Positions 42,686 through 50,549 of a DNA stretch of 64,000 nt are shown here, one piece after another. The notes beneath the pieces are model-generated. The model made no database searches. It had not been told where the DNA came from and worked only from the letters and a program-made list of their open reading frames with translations. Source of the stretch: CAZAAW01 sp964483325. Lineage in GTDB: Bacteria; Pseudomonadota; Alphaproteobacteria; Rhizobiales; Kaistiaceae. Location: contig CAZAAW010000010.1 in NCBI GenBank assembly GCA_964483325.1, forward strand, positions 1 to 64,000, read 5' to 3'. Position numbers and translations under genes: made by a program. Each line of letters starts with the position of its first letter. The stretch's first letter is position 1.

Positions 42686-43135
42686 TCAGGCGTTGCGCAG
42701 CCGGTCGAGCGCTCCCTGGAGGATGTAGGCGGCGGCCATCTTGTCGACCAGCTCGGCCCGCCGCGCCCGGCTCCGGTCGGCCTCGATCAGCGTCCTGGTG
42801 ACGGCGGCGGTCGACAGCCGTTCGTCCCAGAAGGCGATGGGCAGCGGCGTCCGCTGCGTGAGATTGCGGGCGAAGGCGCGGGTTGCCTGGGCGCGCGGAC
42901 CTTCCGATCCGTCCATGTTGAGCGGCAGGCCGAGGACGATCCCGGAGATTTCGTGCTCGGCGGCAATGGCGAGGAGGCTCGCCGCGTCGGCCGTGAACTT
43001 GCTGCGGCGGATCACCTTGAGCGGCGAGGCGATGCGGCGCCCTGCATCCGACACGGCGACGCCGATCGTCCGCGTCCCGAGATCGAGGCCGAGCAGGGCG
43101 CCGGTCGCCGGCAGGGCGGCAAGGTCGTCCATCAC
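42686..43135 (-). CDS. ruvX: RuvX/YqgF family Holliday junction resolvase homologue
   Basis: 149 residues. RNase H-like fold with GALLGLDLGTRTIGVAVSD (first catalytic Asp), ISGIVLGLPLNMDGSEG (Gly-Leu-Pro motif), IAFWDERLSTAAV (Asp-Glu-Arg) and VDKMAAAYILQGAL (late Asp). YqgF/RuvX is implicated in 16S rRNA 5' end maturation and in Holliday junction resolution. The length is standard. It is convergent to nothing and 72 bp from the broken AraC gene. Confidence 0.93.
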   Translation of the reverse strand: MMDDLAALPATGALLGLDLGTRTIGVAVSDAGRRIASPLKVIRRSKFTADAASLLAIAAEHEISGIVLGLPLNMDGSEGPRAQATRAFARNLTQRTPLPIAFWDERLSTAAVTRTLIEADRSRARRAELVDKMAAAYILQGALDRLRNA

Positions 43136-43229
43136 AAGGGCTTGCCAGTCGTGCCGGCGGTCTGCCTCAATCGGGAATCCTCAGCATGGCGAGAGCGGCA
43201 CCGCCGCTCTGGCAAAAGGGAATAGACGC

Positions 43230-43925
43230 ATGCGACTCACCTGGTTCGGCCATTCCGCCTACCGCATCGAGATCGGCGGATCGATCATCATGATCGATCC
43301 GTTTCTGCAGAATCCGACCTTCACCGGCGATATCAAGGCCGCCTATGCCGGCGCCACCCATGTGTTCTTGACGCACGGGCATGAGGATCATCTCGGCAGC
43401 ACGGCCGAGATCTGCGCCGCAACGGGTGCCTTGCTGGTCGCCAATCATGAGATCTGCGGCTACCTCGCCGGCCAGGGAATCACCAATTCCCGTGGCGGCA
43501 ATCACGGCGGCGAGATCGATCTCGGCGATTTCAGCGTTGCCTTCGTCCCGGCGCTGCACAGCTCTTCCGTGACCATCGACGGCAAGCCGATCTATCTGGG
43601 CAATCCGCTCGGGCTCGTCCTGCGGGCGCCCGGCGAGAAGACATTGCTGCACATGGGCGATACCGGCATCTCCGCCGAGATGGCGCTGACCCAGGAGCTC
43701 TACGAGCCCCGCATCGGCATCGTGCCGATCGGCGACATGTTCACCATGGGGCCGAACCAGGCGGCGCTTGCCTGCCGGCGCTTCTTCCGCTTCGAGACGG
43801 TCCTGCCCTGCCACTTCGGCACATTTCCCGGCCTGGAGCCGAATGCCGACCGTTTCGTCGCGGCGTTGGAAGGGTCCGGCACGAGAGTGCTGGTTCCGGA
43901 GCCGGGAATGCCCGTCGCCCTCTAG
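43230..43925 (+). CDS. Metal-dependent hydrolase, UPF0173 metallo-beta-lactamase fold
   Basis: 231 residues from the ATG at 43230. The metal-binding block THGHEDHLGST (HxHxDH), NHGGEIDLGDFSVAFVPALHSSS and LLHMGDTGISAEMAL place it in the UPF0173/YtkL group of metallo-beta-lactamase-fold hydrolases. The late CHFGTFPGLE supplies the last His. The physiological substrate is unknown. A standard-length family member, monocistronic. Confidence 0.9.
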   Translation: MRLTWFGHSAYRIEIGGSIIMIDPFLQNPTFTGDIKAAYAGATHVFLTHGHEDHLGSTAEICAATGALLVANHEICGYLAGQGITNSRGGNHGGEIDLGDFSVAFVPALHSSSVTIDGKPIYLGNPLGLVLRAPGEKTLLHMGDTGISAEMALTQELYEPRIGIVPIGDMFTMGPNQAALACRRFFRFETVLPCHFGTFPGLEPNADRFVAALEGSGTRVLVPEPGMPVAL

Positions 43926-44147
43926 GCGGCAGGAGCCGGACATTGTCGAGGTTCAATGCAGCTTGGACGCGGCCGTAACTGCCGCGGTGCCACAGCCTGG
44001 CCCGGTCCCTTCGTATTGTTGCAGCAAAACCATAGGTAACGCCGCATGCGACGATCGGTTCCACGCCGCCCGTTGTGAGCGGTGAAGGCCGTGATATCGT
44101 CGCAGCTCAGCCGAGTCCTTTCGTCATCTTGGGGGGAATGAGCGACT

Positions 44148-44366
44148 ATGAAGTTTGTCTGGCTGTTGCTGCTTCTGCCGGCGCATCCGAGCGAGAAGGT
44201 GTCGGTTTTTCCTGGCTCCTTCCCGACCAAGGAGGCCTGCATGACGATGGGCACGGTTCTCATCACGCAGCGGGCGTTCCGCTGTGCCGCGTCGGAGCAG
44301 CCGACCGGTTTTGCCGAGCTGGCGATCGACCCGAAGAGCCTGCAGGTGGCGGCGCTCGGCGACTGA
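44148..44366 (+). CDS. Small protein with N-terminal hydrophobic segment, function unknown
   Basis: 72 residues starting MKFVWLLLLLPAHPSEKVSV; GGGGGGAATGAGCGACT upstream offers a ribosome site. A short hydrophobic start without a clear cleavage site, two Cys (KEACMTMG, AFRCAASE), and no recognised domain. It ends 5 bp before the convergent flbD stop. Likely real because of the ribosome site and hydrophobic start, but not certain. Confidence 0.55.
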   Translation: MKFVWLLLLLPAHPSEKVSVFPGSFPTKEACMTMGTVLITQRAFRCAASEQPTGFAELAIDPKSLQVAALGD

Positions 44367-44371
44367 CCGGC

Positions 44372-45709
44372 TCAGACAGCCGCGGCGAGGCGGGTTTCGC
44401 CCGGCGGCGGAACGGCGATGCCGGCGCCGGAATACTGGTTGAGCTTGTTGCGCAGGGTCCGGATCGAGATGCCGAGGATGTTCGCCGCATGCGTGCGGTT
44501 GCCGAGGCAGTGATCGAGCGTATGCAGGATGAGATCGCGCTCGACCTCGGCGACGCTGCGGCCGACCAGGTTGCGGGCCGCACCGGAGAGGTCATGACCG
44601 GGTGATGCCGGCCCGCTCGTCGGCTGCACCAGCGTCTCCGCGTCGAGCTCTCCGCCCCCGGACATCAGGACGGCGCGGTGGATGGCGTGTTCCAGTTCGC
44701 GCACATTGCCGGGCCATGGCGACCGGATCAGCGCGTCCAGCGCCGCATCCGAAAGAGCCGGCTCGGCGACGCCGTTGAGCTCGGCAAAGCGGCGGATGAA
44801 ATGGGCCGCGAGCTCCGCAATGTCGCCCGGCCGCTTGCGCAGCGGCGGAATGTGCAGGTTCACGACATTGAGGCGATAGAGCAGGTCCTCGCGGAAGGTG
44901 CCCTTGCCGGCTTCGGCGGTGAGATCGCGGCTCGATGTCGCAAGGATGCGGATATCGACCGGCACCGGGCGTTCGCCGCCGACACGCCCGACGGCCCGCT
45001 CCTGGATCGCCTGCAGCAGTCTGTCCTGCAGGCCGATGTCGAGTTCGCCCACCTCGCGCAGCAGCAGCGTGGCGCCGTTCGCCTCCTCGATGGCGCCGAT
45101 ACGCCGCGCCACGGCGCCGGCGAAGGCGTCCTTCTCGTGCCCGAACAGGACCGACTCGAGGACCGGGGCGAGTGCGGCGGCGCAGTCGACCGACACCAGC
45201 GGCCGGTCGGAGCGGCCCGACCGGCGGTGGATATGGCGCGCCAGGACGGTCTTGCCGGTGCCGCCTTCGCCGGTGATGAGAATGGGCGCGTCGGAGCGGG
45301 CGATCTGGTCGGCGAACTTGACGATGCGGGCGATCGGCGGATCGCGATAGACGAGGCTGGTGGTCTCTTCTGCCACCGCTTCGAGGACGGCGGCGATCAG
45401 CGATGGGTCGGGCGGCAGCGGAATGTAGTCCCGCACATCGGCGCGGATCGACGCCACGGCCGCGGCGGTGTCGGCAGCGATGCCGCAGGCCACGACGGGG
45501 ACCGTGATGCGCTCGGCGGCCAGTGCCGCCATCAGCCCGGCCATGTCGAGCGCTGCATCGGCCATGGCGAGATCGGCGCCGCCGGCACGCAGGCAGCTCA
45601 GCGCCTCGGCGACCGTATCGACGTGCCGGACGCGCACGCCGCGGGCAAGAGCCACCCGGGTCGCCGCTGCAAGTTCGCTTCCCAGCGGGCCGACCGTCAG
45701 CAATCTCAT
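44372..45709 (-). CDS. flbD: FlbD-like sigma-54-type flagellar regulator with altered AAA+ motifs
   Basis: 445 residues from the ATG at 45709 with a GGAGACGG ribosome site. A degenerate receiver (1-120) is followed by an AAA+ domain: Walker A ILITGEGGTGKTVLARHIH is intact, but the sigma-54-contact loop reads EKDAFAGAVARR instead of GAFTGA, and Walker B reads TLLLREVGELD, with Arg for the catalytic Asp. The arginine-finger segment GTFREDLLYRLNVVNL is present, and a Fis-type HTH (NRTHAANILGISIRTLRNKL) ends the protein. FlbD activates late flagellar genes in Caulobacter. The changes here suggest weakened ATPase or sigma-54 activation, leaving a DNA-binding role. It lies near sciP, as in relatives. 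Confidence 0.85.
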   Translation of the reverse strand: MRLLTVGPLGSELAAATRVALARGVRVRHVDTVAEALSCLRAGGADLAMADAALDMAGLMAALAAERITVPVVACGIAADTAAAVASIRADVRDYIPLPPDPSLIAAVLEAVAEETTSLVYRDPPIARIVKFADQIARSDAPILITGEGGTGKTVLARHIHRRSGRSDRPLVSVDCAAALAPVLESVLFGHEKDAFAGAVARRIGAIEEANGATLLLREVGELDIGLQDRLLQAIQERAVGRVGGERPVPVDIRILATSSRDLTAEAGKGTFREDLLYRLNVVNLHIPPLRKRPGDIAELAAHFIRRFAELNGVAEPALSDAALDALIRSPWPGNVRELEHAIHRAVLMSGGGELDAETLVQPTSGPASPGHDLSGAARNLVGRSVAEVERDLILHTLDHCLGNRTHAANILGISIRTLRNKLNQYSGAGIAVPPPGETRLAAAV

Positions 45710-45907
45710 GTTCCGTCTCCGGGCGGGCGTGACGGGCAAACAGGCACGACGCCGAATGACACGTCCCGCTAGGCAAGATTTGCTCGGTGCATGGTAAACA
45801 GGGCGTTAACCAGCCGCCCACACACAGCCGTGACAAGCCGCCGCTTCGCGTGGCGCACAGCCGTGGCATGGTGGAAGCTCCCGCCGCCCACCATCACCGG
45901 ACTTTCC

Positions 45908-47008
45908 ATGAGCAAGCTTTTCACGCCCCTGTCGCTGCGCGGCATCACCCTCGCCAACCGCATCGTCACCTCGCCCATGTGCCAGTACTCGGCCGACAAT
46001 GGATCGGCGACCGACTGGCACATGATCCATCTCGGCAGCCTGGCGCTGTCGGGCGCCGGGATGCTGTGCCTTGAGGCGACGGCGGTGGAGCCCGACGGGC
46101 GGATCTCGCCGGACGATCTTGGCCTCTGGGACGATGAGCGGGAGCAGGCGCTGGCGCCTGTCCTGGCAGCGATCCGGCGCCATTCCGGCATTGCCATCAC
46201 CGTGCAGCTGGCGCATGCCGGACGGAAGGCCTCCGTCGCGTCGCCCTGGCACGGCAGTGGACAGGTGGGTCCCTCGGAGGGCGGCTGGATCCCCTGGGCG
46301 CCGTCGCCGGCACCGTTCGCCGAGACCGATGTCACGCCGCGTGTTCTCGACGAGGCGGGGCTGGCCCGCGTCCGCGATGCCTTCGCCGCAGCGGCGGCGC
46401 GCGCCGCCCGGCTCGGCCTCGACGGCATCGAGTTGCACGCCGCCCACGGCTATCTCCTGCACCAGTTCCTGTCGCCGCTCGCCAATCTCCGCAGCGATCG
46501 CTACGGCGGATCGCTGGAGAACCGGATGCGCTTTCCGCTGGAAGTCTTCGACGCGGTGCGGGCGGCGTTTCCCGCCGACCACCCGGTGGGCGTACGGGTG
46601 TCGGCGACCGACTGGGTCGCGGGTGGCTGGGACATCGAGCAGACGGTGGCCTTCGCCAGGGAGCTCAGCCATCGCGGCGTCGACTGGATCGACGTCTCGT
46701 CCGGCGGGCTGTCGCGGCATCAGAAGATTTCGGCGGCGCCCGGATACCAGGTGCCGTTTGCCCAGCGCGTGAAACAGGAGACCGGCGCCACCGTCATGGC
46801 GGTCGGCCTGATCACCGACGCCGCGCAGGCGGAGGCGATCCTTCAGGAAGGCAGGGCCGATCTTGTCGCGCTCGGGCGCGCCATGCTCTACGAGCCGCAC
46901 TGGCCCTGGCATGCTGCCGTGCAGTTGGAAGCTGCCGTGGACGCGCCGCCGCAATACTGGCGCGCCGCGCCGCAGCACCGTGGCCTGTTCCGGATGCCCG
47001 GTCGCTAG
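45908..47008 (+). CDS. NADH:flavin oxidoreductase, old yellow enzyme family (YqjM-like)
   Basis: 366 residues from the ATG at 45908 (MSKLFTPLSLRGITLANRIV). FMN-binding TIM barrel with SPMCQYSADNGSATDWH (the Cys that tunes FMN in YqjM), QLAHAGRKAS, HAAHGYLLHQFLSPLANLRSDRYGGSLENR and VGLITDAAQAEAIL. It reduces activated alkenes or nitro compounds with NADPH in characterised relatives; the natural substrate is unknown. It sits between flbD and sciP but shows no functional link with them. Confidence 0.92.
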   Translation: MSKLFTPLSLRGITLANRIVTSPMCQYSADNGSATDWHMIHLGSLALSGAGMLCLEATAVEPDGRISPDDLGLWDDEREQALAPVLAAIRRHSGIAITVQLAHAGRKASVASPWHGSGQVGPSEGGWIPWAPSPAPFAETDVTPRVLDEAGLARVRDAFAAAAARAARLGLDGIELHAAHGYLLHQFLSPLANLRSDRYGGSLENRMRFPLEVFDAVRAAFPADHPVGVRVSATDWVAGGWDIEQTVAFARELSHRGVDWIDVSSGGLSRHQKISAAPGYQVPFAQRVKQETGATVMAVGLITDAAQAEAILQEGRADLVALGRAMLYEPHWPWHAAVQLEAAVDAPPQYWRAAPQHRGLFRMPGR

Positions 47009-47035
47009 TGGCGATGGGGAAGGGAAAGACCGGGA

Positions 47036-47311
47036 TCAGGCCCGGTAGTGCTGAATACGCGTCGTGCGCAGCCCCGCCAGCCCGTGGCGGTCGATCGACT
47101 GCTGCCAGGAAAGGAATTCCTCGACGGTGAGCGTATAGCGGCTGCAAGCTTCTTCGAGGCTCAGGAGACCGCCACGCACCGCCGCCACGACTTCCGCCTT
47201 GCGACGGATCACCCAGCGCTTCGTGTCGCGGGGCGGAAGGTCCGCGATCGTCAGCGGACTCCCGTCCGGACCGATCACGTACTTCACACGTGGGCGCATT
47301 TGCTCGGTCAT
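47036..47311 (-). CDS. sciP: CtrA inhibitor protein SciP (DUF1153)
   Basis: 91 residues from the ATG at 47311 (MTEQMRPRVKYVIGPDGSPL). The stretch PPRDTKRWVIRRKAEVVAAV then GGLLSLEEACSRYTLTVEEF is the HTH of DUF1153, named SciP in Caulobacter, where it binds CtrA and blocks RNA polymerase recruitment at CtrA-activated promoters. The high identity I recall across Hyphomicrobiales makes the call firm. It completes the CtrA control set in this window (chpT, ctrA, divK, flbD, sciP). Confidence 0.93.
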   Translation of the reverse strand: MTEQMRPRVKYVIGPDGSPLTIADLPPRDTKRWVIRRKAEVVAAVRGGLLSLEEACSRYTLTVEEFLSWQQSIDRHGLAGLRTTRIQHYRA

Positions 47312-47652
47312 TCCACTCTCACACATCAACCGGCAGATCGTGCGAGAGATTAAGGTTGCGCCTTTAAAAAAAGGCTAAGCTGCACACAGCAAAACCGGTT
47401 ACATTTGCTTAAGATTTCCAAGGCGTTCTGCCATTGCATTGCTGCGGAAGAACTGCGCCGTGGCGCGCTGCCCCGGCGGGCGCTGGCCGGCATCGGCACC
47501 GTGGAAAAATCCCTTCCACCCTTTTGCTGCGCCCCGTCCTTGCTGTTCCGCGGATTGGCGTGATAGTTCAGAAATCGTTGCCTAAATCGGCGCCGCCCTT
47601 GGCGCGGCCGCAATTGGCGGCCATATGAGGCGGGTCAGTCGGACCTTCGCAC
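47312..47652. other. Intergenic region between sciP and mnmA
   Basis: 340 bp with no supported gene. The left half is AT-rich and should carry the sciP promoter on the minus strand. A palindrome GCCTTTAAAAAAAGGC lies at 47360-47375. mnmA starts at 47653 after a short leader. Open frames of 64-87 codons here lack ribosome sites. Confidence 0.5.
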
Positions 47653-48840
47653 ATGCGCAATTCCCTTGATCTGCCCCGTTCTCCCCAGGACACCCGCGTC
47701 GTCGTCGCCATGTCGGGCGGTGTCGACTCGTCCGTCGTGGCGGGTCTGCTGGCGCGGCAGGGATACGATGTCGTCGGCGTGACGCTGCAGCTCTATGACC
47801 ATGGCGAAGCGGTTCACCGCAAAGGGGCCTGCTGCGCCGGGCAGGATATCCAGGATGCCCGCCGCGTTGCCGAGCGCCTGGCCATTCCGCATTACGTCCT
47901 CGACTACGAGGAGCGCTTCCGCCACGCGGTGATCGAGAGTTTCGCCGACAGCTATATCGCCGGCGAGACGCCGGTGCCCTGCGTCGCCTGTAACCAGACG
48001 GTCAAGTTCTCCGATCTTCTGCGCACAGCGCGGGAGCTGGGGGCGGACGCGCTGGCGACCGGCCATTATGTGGCGAGCCGCGAGGTCGACGGCCAGCGGG
48101 CGCTTTTCCGCCCGGTCGATGTGGAGCGCGACCAGAGCTATTTCCTGTTCGGCACGACGGCGGAGCAGCTTGCCTTCCTGCGCTTTCCGCTGGGGGAGAT
48201 GACCAAGCCGCAGGTCCGCCAGATCGCCCGCGAGCTCGGCCTCAGCGTCGCCGACAAGAGCGACAGCCAGGATATCTGCTTCGTGCCGACCGGCCGCTAT
48301 GCCGAGGTGATCGAGCGCCTTCGTCCCGGCGCCGCCGAGCCCGGGGACATCGTCCATCTCGACGGCCGGGTTCTCGGCCGGCATGAAGGCGTCATCCATT
48401 TCACGGTCGGCCAGCGCCGCGGCATCGGCGTCGCCGCTGGCGAGCCGCTTTACGTCGTGCATCTCGATCCGGCCGGACACCGCGTGATCGTCGGGCCGCG
48501 TACGGCGCTAACGACAAGAATCGTGACGCTTCGCGATCTCAACTGGCTTGGCGCGCCGCTGCCGGAGCGTGTTCCGGACGAGGGTATCGAGGTCTTTGCC
48601 CGCGTCCGCTCGACGCGTCCGCCGCAGCCGGCGCGTCTGCGGCGCAGCGAGGGACAGGTGACTGTGGAATTGCTGGACGGAGAGACCGGGGTCGCGCCCG
48701 GGCAGGCATGCGTTCTCTACGATACGCAGGCCGCCGGCGCGCGTGTGCTCGGCGGCGGCTGGATAGAGCGCACATCGCGCGAGGCTGATGCGGCGTTACG
48801 GCGAGTGGTCGGCGGCCGGGCGGAACCGGCGGTCGCATGA
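47653..48840 (+). CDS. mnmA: tRNA-specific 2-thiouridylase MnmA
   Basis: A 395-residue enzyme installing the 2-thio group on U34 of tRNA-Glu, -Gln and -Lys with sulfur from the Isc/Tus relay. ATP pyrophosphatase motif VAMSGGVDSSVVAGLL; the first catalytic Cys (about 109) is in PVPCVACNQTVKF and the second (about 208) in KSDSQDICFVPTG. GQRRGIGVAAGEPLYV is the tRNA-binding beta domain. Overlaps the next gene by ATGA at 48837. Confidence 0.95.
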   Translation: MRNSLDLPRSPQDTRVVVAMSGGVDSSVVAGLLARQGYDVVGVTLQLYDHGEAVHRKGACCAGQDIQDARRVAERLAIPHYVLDYEERFRHAVIESFADSYIAGETPVPCVACNQTVKFSDLLRTARELGADALATGHYVASREVDGQRALFRPVDVERDQSYFLFGTTAEQLAFLRFPLGEMTKPQVRQIARELGLSVADKSDSQDICFVPTGRYAEVIERLRPGAAEPGDIVHLDGRVLGRHEGVIHFTVGQRRGIGVAAGEPLYVVHLDPAGHRVIVGPRTALTTRIVTLRDLNWLGAPLPERVPDEGIEVFARVRSTRPPQPARLRRSEGQVTVELLDGETGVAPGQACVLYDTQAAGARVLGGGWIERTSREADAALRRVVGGRAEPAVA

Positions 48841-49538
48841 CGGAAAACGAGCGCCAGTCCCGCAGCCAGGCGATCGCCCGTGTTGCCACGGAGACAATGC
48901 CGTCGGCGGTACCGGCCCCCGACATGGACGATGCGGCGGTCATCGCCGCCTATTCGCGCTGGGCACCGGTCTATGACTTCGTCTTTGGCCTGACGACGCT
49001 GGGCGGACGGCGGACCATCGCCCGCTTCGTCAATCACCTGCCGCCGGCCCATATCCTCGAGGCCGGCGTCGGCACCGGCCTGGCACTGCCGCGCTATGGC
49101 CGCATGCACCGGGTGTTCGGCATCGATCTCTCCACGGCGATGCTGCAGCGGGCGCGGCGGCGCGTCGCCCGCCGCCATCTCGATCATGTCGAGGCGCTGG
49201 AGGAGATGGACGCCGGCCATCTGGCGCTGCCGGATGCCAGCTTCGACGTCATCATCGCCTCCTATCTGATGACGGTGGTGCCAGAGCCGCAGCGCGTGAT
49301 GAGCGAATTCGTGCGCGTCGCCAAGCCCGGCGCGCAGGTGCTCTTCATCAATCATTTCGCGTCGCGCAACTGGTACCGGTTCGTCGAGCAATGGCTGTCG
49401 CGCTTCGCCTCGCGCATCGGCTGGCACCCGGACGTTCCCATGGAGCGCTTCACCAACCATCCCAATCTCAAGCTGGTCGAAACGCGCACGGTCGGCCCGT
49501 TCCGCCTGTTCACGCTGCTCGTTTTCGAACGCGTCTGA
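48837..49538 (+). CDS. pmtA: SAM-dependent methyltransferase, PmtA-like phospholipid N-methyltransferase
   Basis: 233 residues. Class I methyltransferase with HILEAGVGTGLALPRYGRMH (motif I, about residue 72) and VFGIDLSTAMLQRARRRV. The start AAYSRWAPVYDFVFGLTTLGGRR matches the Rhodobacter-type phosphatidylethanolamine N-methyltransferase (ubiE-related), which makes phosphatidylcholine. The end NHFASRNWYRFVEQW also fits. A ubiE/coq5-like quinone methyltransferase is the alternative. Translationally coupled to mnmA by ATGA. Confidence 0.8.
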   Translation: MTENERQSRSQAIARVATETMPSAVPAPDMDDAAVIAAYSRWAPVYDFVFGLTTLGGRRTIARFVNHLPPAHILEAGVGTGLALPRYGRMHRVFGIDLSTAMLQRARRRVARRHLDHVEALEEMDAGHLALPDASFDVIIASYLMTVVPEPQRVMSEFVRVAKPGAQVLFINHFASRNWYRFVEQWLSRFASRIGWHPDVPMERFTNHPNLKLVETRTVGPFRLFTLLVFERV

Positions 49539-49595
49539 CCGGCGCGATTGCTTGACAGGCTTTTAGGCCCCTCCTTATATGCCGGCACTCACGGC

Positions 49596-49670
49596 GGCGG
49601 AGTAGCTCAGCGGTAGAGCAGGGGAATCATAATCCCTTGGTCGGGGGTTCAAATCCCTCTTCCGCCACCA
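49596..49670 (+). tRNA. tRNA-Met (anticodon CAT, elongator type)
   Basis: 75 nt with encoded CCA. Acceptor GGCGGAG pairs with TTCCGCC, the D-arm is GCTCAGCGGTAGAGC, the anticodon stem GGGGA/TCCCT has loop ATCATAA with CAT, and the T-arm is GGGGGTTCAAATCCCTC. The first acceptor pair is G-C, which excludes initiator tRNA. A CAT anticodon could also be tRNA-Ile2 modified by TilS; elongator Met is more likely from the sequence. Confidence 0.93.
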
Positions 49671-49741
49671 CTAACCCCACGGGTTGTGCCCAACGGATGT
49701 AGCGGGCCTACCATCAGTCCTGAATCGCCTGCGATGGCGGA

Positions 49742-50155
49742 TCAGAACTGCCAGGGCGAGATCAATTCAAGATTGGCTGTCCGAAAATCGGCCAGATTGC
49801 GCGTGGCAAGGCGCCCGCCATTGATCCTTGTGATGGCTGCGATCATTCCGTCGGGCGCGGACATGGCGAGCCCCTGCCGTGATGCCTCTCCCATGATCTC
49901 GCCATAGGCCAGAGCGGCTTCCTCAGTCAGTCCGAAGATCCTGTCCGCGAATCGGCGACGCCAGTCGGCAAGTCCTCGTTCCAGCCGCGCTGCGCGCCGG
50001 TCCGGCCGGATCTTCTCGATGCCGAAGGTGATCTCGGCAATGGTCACGGTCGGCAGGGCAAGCTCCGCATCATGCCGCACGAGCCAGGCGACAACCGCTT
50101 CGTTCGGCGTCTTCCGCAACGTCTCCGATACGACGTTCGTATCGAGGAAGATCAA
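49742..50155 (-). CDS. vapC: VapC-type PIN-domain toxin
   Basis: 137 residues with a TTG start at 50155. PIN-domain acidic residues: FLDTNVVSE (Asp), TVTIAEITFGIEKI (Glu), SAPDGMIAAITR (Asp, Asp-Gly-Met-Ile-Ala-Ala) and RNLADF. VapC enzymes cleave tRNA or rRNA. It overlaps the antitoxin gene by TTGA and lies 71 bp after tRNA-Met. Confidence 0.9.
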   Translation of the reverse strand: MIFLDTNVVSETLRKTPNEAVVAWLVRHDAELALPTVTIAEITFGIEKIRPDRRAARLERGLADWRRRFADRIFGLTEEAALAYGEIMGEASRQGLAMSAPDGMIAAITRINGGRLATRNLADFRTANLELISPWQF

Positions 50156-50400
50156 AGCTCCGGACCCGTATGGGGACGTCTGGACTGGCGGATGATCGCC
50201 TCAAGATCGATGTCGGTCCCGTAGCTTGTCGACAGCCGGGCATAGAAGGCAGAAGCTGGCTCGCGACCGGCTTCGCGCATCTCATAGGCTTCGAGCGCCC
50301 GCTCCACGACATCGGCAATCGAGCGGTTCTCCCGTCGCGCAAGGCGATGGGCAAGGTCACGCGCCTTGGCGCTACGAACGGAAAGTTGCGGCTCGGCCAT
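50152..50400 (-). CDS. vapB: VapB-type antitoxin (Rv0623-like family)
   Basis: 82 residues from the ATG at 50400 (MAEPQLSVRSAKARDLAHRL). The N-terminal half is a ribbon-helix-helix type DNA-binding start (LSVRSAKARDLAHRLARRENRSIADVVERALEAYEM). The acidic/basic C-terminal tail would cover the toxin active site. It is upstream of vapC and overlaps it by four bases, the usual antitoxin-first order. Probably represses its own promoter. Confidence 0.85.
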   Translation of the reverse strand: MAEPQLSVRSAKARDLAHRLARRENRSIADVVERALEAYEMREAGREPASAFYARLSTSYGTDIDLEAIIRQSRRPHTGPEL

Positions 50401-50491
50401 CGGTGCCTCCCTTTTGACCCGAGGAAAGGTAAGGCCTGGATCGTTAGCCATCAAGATGGCAATTGGTATCATGACGGCAGCGGGCGTGAAG

Positions 50492-50525
50492 AAAAAGCCC
50501 GCCCCCAGTGTCCGGGGACGGGCTC
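50492..50525 (-). terminator. Terminator for the repeat-protein gene copy 2
   Basis: On the minus strand AGCCCGTCCCCGG-ACAC-TGGGGGCGGGCT is followed by TTTTTC. It lies 25 bp after the stop of the gene at 50550. Confidence 0.85.
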
Positions 50526-50549
50526 TCCGTTGTTCCTGGTGCGGTGCTC

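Noticed and set aside
47350..47628. Open frames of 64-87 codons between sciP and mnmA
   Set aside because: No ribosome sites and no conserved motif; the region more likely holds promoters.
49596..50400. A genomic island integrated at tRNA-Met
   Set aside because: No integrase, no duplicated tRNA 3' end and no clear composition change; only the VapBC location is noted.
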